Below are positions 52,912 to 55,977 of a stretch of DNA of 55,977 nucleotides, piece by piece. Below the pieces are notes generated by a model that searched no databases, was not told the DNA's origin, and saw only the letters and a program-made list of their open reading frames with translations. A program made the position numbers and the translations under genes. Position 1 is the first letter of the stretch. Each line of letters opens with the position of its first letter. Source of the DNA: Ruminococcus sp. XPD3002 (GTDB lineage Bacteria > Bacillota > Clostridia > Oscillospirales > Ruminococcaceae). The stretch covers positions 1-55,977 of the forward strand of contig FPJT01000015.1 in assembly GCA_900119535.1 (NCBI GenBank), in the 5' to 3' direction.

Positions 52912-54051
52912 ATGAAGATAGTTTATATTTCGGACAACAAGCTCTTCCTTTGCAGCGACGGCAAAATAAAGGAGCTTAACAGTGAAAAGGCTTCGCAGTA
53001 CAGAGAGAACATGATCCAGATAAACCACAGGAACGAGTGGAAACACAGCGGTACAGGTGCGAAGTTCACGGGCGCCTACAGACCGACACCCTCCGATGAT
53101 GCGGTGCTCGTAAGGATAAACGGCATAGCAAAGAACGATACGGGCATCATCTATTCGGCGGACCTCGGCGGAATGGGCGGTATCTACGGAAAGAACGTAA
53201 CATCGGACAAAGCTCCCGAGGATCACATCTTCGCAAGCATGGATATGAGTATCGGCGAAATAGATATCAAGGACGGCAGGATAGCCGCTATTGCCGACGG
53301 ACACCTTGCGGTGCTTGAAAAGGACGGCAGCTTCAGGGAGATAATCGACGGCGATACCTGCGAGAGTGATCCTTTCTGGTCCGCGACGGACGGCAGGATA
53401 TTCTGTTCAAGCGCAGGATACGCAAGGGACTCCGTTGGAATGGTGGCAGCCGAAGCTCCGAGAAGCATCCTCTCCATAGACCTCGATGCAGGTGAGATGG
53501 ACGAGCTGTACAGCGATGAAAAATCGGACCTTTTAAAGCCGAAGAACGACAGCAGCGGCAGCTTCTACTATATAAGACAGCCCTACAAGCAGCAGGGCCC
53601 CGAAAAAGAACCCCTCTGGAAGGATATACTGCTTTTCCCATTCAGACTGCTGAAAGCTATACTGGGATTCCTCAACGCCTTCAGCGTACTCTTTGGCGGA
53701 AGCTCCCTGAGAGGCGGCAATCCGCAGAACGGTGACATAAAGTCGAAGCAGCGCTCAGAGAGAGACATCTATTTCGAGGGCAGACTCATCGAAGCGGAGA
53801 AAAATGAAAAGGAGAACGCTGCGGCAGGTGACAAGAATCCCGGTATTATCTCACGGAGCAGAGTTCTTGTGAAAGTGGATGCGGACGGTAAAGAAACTGT
53901 TATTAAAAAGGGCGTACTGGATTACGCTTTGCTTGATGACGGCAGCATCATCTGCTCAAACGGTTCGCAGCTCATACATATATCAGAAGGTAATGAAAAT
54001 GTGATAGCAAAGGCAAAGCTTGCACACAGCATTTGCGAAGTAAAGGAGTGA
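52912..54051 (+). CDS. Protein of unknown function, 379 aa
   Basis: Repeated short beta-strand phrases (ISDNKLFLCSDGKIKEL, IAAIADGHLAVLEKDGSF, DGRIFCSSAGYARDS, LLDDGSIICSNGSQLIHI) suggest a DUF5050-like or beta-propeller-like fold, split by a hydrophobic helical stretch at about 237-265 (LFPFRLLKAILGFLNAFSVLF). No signal peptide. AAGGAG precedes the ATG. It sits between the flavoprotein pair and a 91-aa gene 4 bases downstream, so it belongs to the same transcript. Function not recognised. Confidence 0.7.
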   Translation: MKIVYISDNKLFLCSDGKIKELNSEKASQYRENMIQINHRNEWKHSGTGAKFTGAYRPTPSDDAVLVRINGIAKNDTGIIYSADLGGMGGIYGKNVTSDKAPEDHIFASMDMSIGEIDIKDGRIAAIADGHLAVLEKDGSFREIIDGDTCESDPFWSATDGRIFCSSAGYARDSVGMVAAEAPRSILSIDLDAGEMDELYSDEKSDLLKPKNDSSGSFYYIRQPYKQQGPEKEPLWKDILLFPFRLLKAILGFLNAFSVLFGGSSLRGGNPQNGDIKSKQRSERDIYFEGRLIEAEKNEKENAAAGDKNPGIISRSRVLVKVDADGKETVIKKGVLDYALLDDGSIICSNGSQLIHISEGNENVIAKAKLAHSICEVKE

Positions 54052-54055
54052 TCTT

Positions 54056-54331
54056 ATGAAAATCAACGTTATCGGCGGAGAAATGAGCACACGGGAGATC
54101 GATGAGTATATCGACTACGGAAGAAAAAAATACGTCGGAAGACAGATCTGCGGACTCGATATCACTATCGACGGTGAATTCGTTGACCTGAAATTCTATT
54201 TCAAGGACGCTGATTTTCAGCACGCCTACCGTTCAGCGGACTATCTGGTCAACACAATGGAAAAGCTTAACGACGCAAAACAGAAAGAATTTGCCGATAA
54301 ACAGCGTCACGGCGTCAAGGAGAGCGTATAA
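54056..54331 (+). CDS. Small conserved-looking protein, unknown function
   Basis: 91 aa, soluble, with EIDEYIDYGRKKYVGRQI, LDITIDGEFVDLKFYFKD and YRSADYLVNTMEKLND. I do not recognise the family with confidence. AAGGAG lies before the ATG; it begins 4 bases after the 379-aa gene, and its stop shares a base with the rsmA start (TAATG), so it is translated in the same operon. Confidence 0.7.
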   Translation: MKINVIGGEMSTREIDEYIDYGRKKYVGRQICGLDITIDGEFVDLKFYFKDADFQHAYRSADYLVNTMEKLNDAKQKEFADKQRHGVKESV

Positions 54332-55194
54332 TGGAGCTTACAAACATTGGCACGGTCAGGGACATACTCGGAAGACACGGTTTCAATTTTTCAAAGGGAC
54401 TTGGTCAGAATTTCATAATCAATCCCGATATCTGCCCTAAAATAGCGGAAAACGGCAATGCTAAAAAGGGCTACGGAGTGCTGGAGATAGGTACGGGAAT
54501 AGGAGTTCTGACAAAGGAACTCGCTCTCCGTGCGGACAGGGTAGCTGCGGTTGAGATAGACACGAGACTGCTTCCCATACTGGATGAGACTCTTGCGGAC
54601 TTCGACAACGTTAAGATATACAACGAGGATGTCATGAAAGCGGACCTTCGTGGCATCATAGAGAAGGAATTTGCGGGACTCCGCTGTGCGGTATGTGCGA
54701 ATCTGCCCTACTACATCACTTCTCCCGTGATAATGCTTCTGCTGGAGAGCAGACTTCCTATCGACTCCATAACGGTAATGGTGCAGAAGGAAGCGGCACA
54801 GCGTCTATGTGCGGCTGTTGGTACGAGAGAATCGGGAGCAATAACCGTCGGAGTCAACTATTACGGTACCGTAAAGCAGCTTTTCGGCGTATCAAGGGGC
54901 AGCTTCATGCCTTCACCGAATGTTGATTCGGCAGTTATCCGCATTGACCTGAACAAGAAAAGTGAGCTTACGGAAGAACAGGAGAAGTTCTTTTTCCGCG
55001 TAGTCAAGGCAGGCTTCTCACAGCGCCGCAAGACTATGGCGAACTCGATAGCGTCCCTCATGGGTATCGGTAAATCGGCGGTTTACAGCGTACTCTCCGA
55101 ACTGGGACTTCCCGAAGCCGCAAGGATAGAACAGCTCAGCATGGAGCAGCTGATGAAGTTTTCCGTCATGCTGATGGAGCAGACAAAAGAATAA
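54331..55194 (+). CDS. rsmA: 16S rRNA (adenine1518/1519-N6)-dimethyltransferase
   Basis: 287 aa. N-terminal FNFSKGLGQNFIINPDI, S-adenosylmethionine motif LEIGTGIGVLTKELA, catalytic loop CANLPYYITSPVIM (NLPY), and VRGSFMPSPNVDS-like SRGSFMPSPNVDSAVIRI near 195, all RsmA/KsgA marks. It dimethylates two adjacent adenines in helix 45 of 16S rRNA, and loss gives kasugamycin resistance. Length is usual (about 270-290). Last gene of the forward group; a strong terminator follows 24 bases on. Confidence 0.96.
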   Translation: MELTNIGTVRDILGRHGFNFSKGLGQNFIINPDICPKIAENGNAKKGYGVLEIGTGIGVLTKELALRADRVAAVEIDTRLLPILDETLADFDNVKIYNEDVMKADLRGIIEKEFAGLRCAVCANLPYYITSPVIMLLLESRLPIDSITVMVQKEAAQRLCAAVGTRESGAITVGVNYYGTVKQLFGVSRGSFMPSPNVDSAVIRIDLNKKSELTEEQEKFFFRVVKAGFSQRRKTMANSIASLMGIGKSAVYSVLSELGLPEAARIEQLSMEQLMKFSVMLMEQTKE

Positions 55195-55218
55195 GTCGGA
55201 CTCATATCCGTATCATTG

Positions 55219-55249
55219 ATGCAGCCACGAAAAGCGGCTGCATTTTTTT
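55219..55249 (+). terminator. Intrinsic terminator after rsmA
   Basis: ATGCAGCC / GGCTGCAT stem (8 bp), loop of 8, then TTTTTTT. Confidence 0.9.
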
Positions 55250-55455
55250 GTGTTGTGCAAAATGAACAAATTGTGAAAATTCCACGTTCGGAAAATAAAG
55301 GTTTTCGGCTTGCAGGACGGCGATTCAATTGACGTTTTATACAAAATGCCAAAAATGCTCCTGCGATTTGTTGATTTTTTACTAAAGATGTGATACAATT
55401 ATATTAGCATAATTTGCACTTTTAACGTATCGTATCCACCCGGGGTGATCAAGAA

Positions 55456-55977
55456 ATGGAAGATTTCAAATGCAGAAACGGACATTACTATGATGCTGAT
55501 ATATACAGCAGCTGTCCTATCTGTGCAAAAGCGGAGAGATCTGCTAAGCAAGATAATAAAACAGTTTCGGGAAAAACTGTCCTGAAGAAGCGTAAAGGGA
55601 TAAAGGCAAGAGTTGTCAGACTTAAGGCGGCACCGGAAAAGGCGGAACTGCCGAGTTTACAGCCGCTTATGGAGGATCTGACCGCCGAGGAGAAGCCTGT
55701 GGAGAAAACTGCGCCCAAGTCCGAACCGAAGCCGCAGCCTAAGCAGGAAAGCAAGCCTGCGGAAAAGACTGTCCCCAAGTCCGAACAGAAGCCGCAGTCC
55801 AAGCAGGAAAACAAGCCTGCGGAAAATACTGCGCCCAAGTCCGAGCAGAAGCCGCAGTCCAAGCAGGAAAACAAGCCTGCGGAAAAGACTGCGCCCAAGT
55901 CCGAACCGAAACCGCAGTCCAAGCAAGAGGCAAAGCCTGCGGAGAAGACTGCGCCCAAGTCCGAACCGAAACAGCAG
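55456..55977 (+). CDS. Zinc-ribbon protein with Lys/Pro-rich repeats, cut by the window edge
   Basis: The frame from the ATG at 55456 (GGGGTGATC upstream) is open for 174 codons to the end of the window. It starts MEDFKCRNGHYYDADIYSS and CPICAK: two Cys pairs of a zinc ribbon of the kind heading FHA-domain proteins in Firmicutes. After a basic stretch, a repeat of 20 residues (KPAEKTAPKSEPKPQSKQEN type) runs four and a half times to the edge. The C-terminal domain is unseen. An extended minus-strand frame in the same DNA (55488-55958) is a shadow. Confidence 0.75.
   Translation, partial: MEDFKCRNGHYYDADIYSSCPICAKAERSAKQDNKTVSGKTVLKKRKGIKARVVRLKAAPEKAELPSLQPLMEDLTAEEKPVEKTAPKSEPKPQPKQESKPAEKTVPKSEQKPQSKQENKPAENTAPKSEQKPQSKQENKPAEKTAPKSEPKPQSKQEAKPAEKTAPKSEPKQQ
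55693..55977 (+). repeat. 60-bp tandem repeats in the last gene
   Basis: Units begin at 55693, 55753, 55813, 55873 and 55933 (last one partial), each starting AAGCCTG and holding GCCCAAGTCCGA or a near copy. Units are about 90% alike at the DNA level by eye, so copy number may vary between strains. Confidence 0.85.

Noticed and set aside
55488..55958. 156-aa minus-strand repeat protein (CLDCGF repeats)
   Set aside because: Antisense of the Lys/Pro-rich repeats; the plus-strand frame has a start with a ribosome site and a zinc ribbon.

Overview
The window looks like a Ruminococcus-type gut or rumen Firmicute (Oscillospiraceae/Clostridia). Three predicted secreted proteins end in type I dockerin repeats (390-1036, 3983-4603, 45266-45973), which points to a cellulosome. 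There is a xylan/xylose operon, a Spo0A-type regulator and a small acid-soluble spore protein. This placement comes from reading proteins and motifs by eye; nothing was searched against a database.

Region 1 (about 1-20.7 kb) is an AT-richer accessory stretch. It starts with an IS3 transposase fragment, then a broken dockerin-lyase gene, a BspA-type repeat protein fused to a probable cysteine peptidase, a gene remnant and a dockerin protein. Next is a tightly coupled four-gene operon on the minus strand with its own promoter: a dynamin-like GTPase, a 1230-aa HerA/DUF87-type ATPase with a long Ser/Thr/Asn-rich middle, a small HNH-like toxin-domain protein and a probable immunity protein. This is the best candidate for an undescribed system. 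Beside it is a type I-E CRISPR-Cas locus with complete interference genes (cas3, cse1, cse2, cas7e, cas5e, cas6e). cas1 is cut after 44 codons and runs straight into the last repeat of a 13-repeat array. No cas2 and no leader are present, so the locus appears able to interfere but not to acquire spacers.

Region 2 (20.7-30.7 kb) holds small metabolic genes (flavin reductase, GNAT, rhodanese lipoprotein), a tRNA-Leu/tRNA-Ser unit, spo0A, tyrA, a phage-O-like replication gene with iteron-like repeats between two copies of a palindrome-rich intergenic element, and trmB with a cation-efflux gene and a small membrane-protein gene.

Region 3 (30.9-39.7 kb) is a xylo-oligosaccharide operon: a DUF4380 protein, a GH3 glycosidase, xylose isomerase, and an ABC transporter whose binding-protein gene has an in-frame amber codon. 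A divergent AraC regulator sits upstream.

Region 4 (39.8-56 kb) carries a penicillin-binding transpeptidase, an FNT-family channel, a SASP, a probable small RNA with a clear promoter and terminator, an ECF sigma/anti-sigma pair, a dockerin protein, a clostripain-family peptidase, and a forward cluster of mscS, two flavoprotein genes, two unknown genes and rsmA. A zinc-ribbon protein with 60-bp tandem repeats runs off the right edge.
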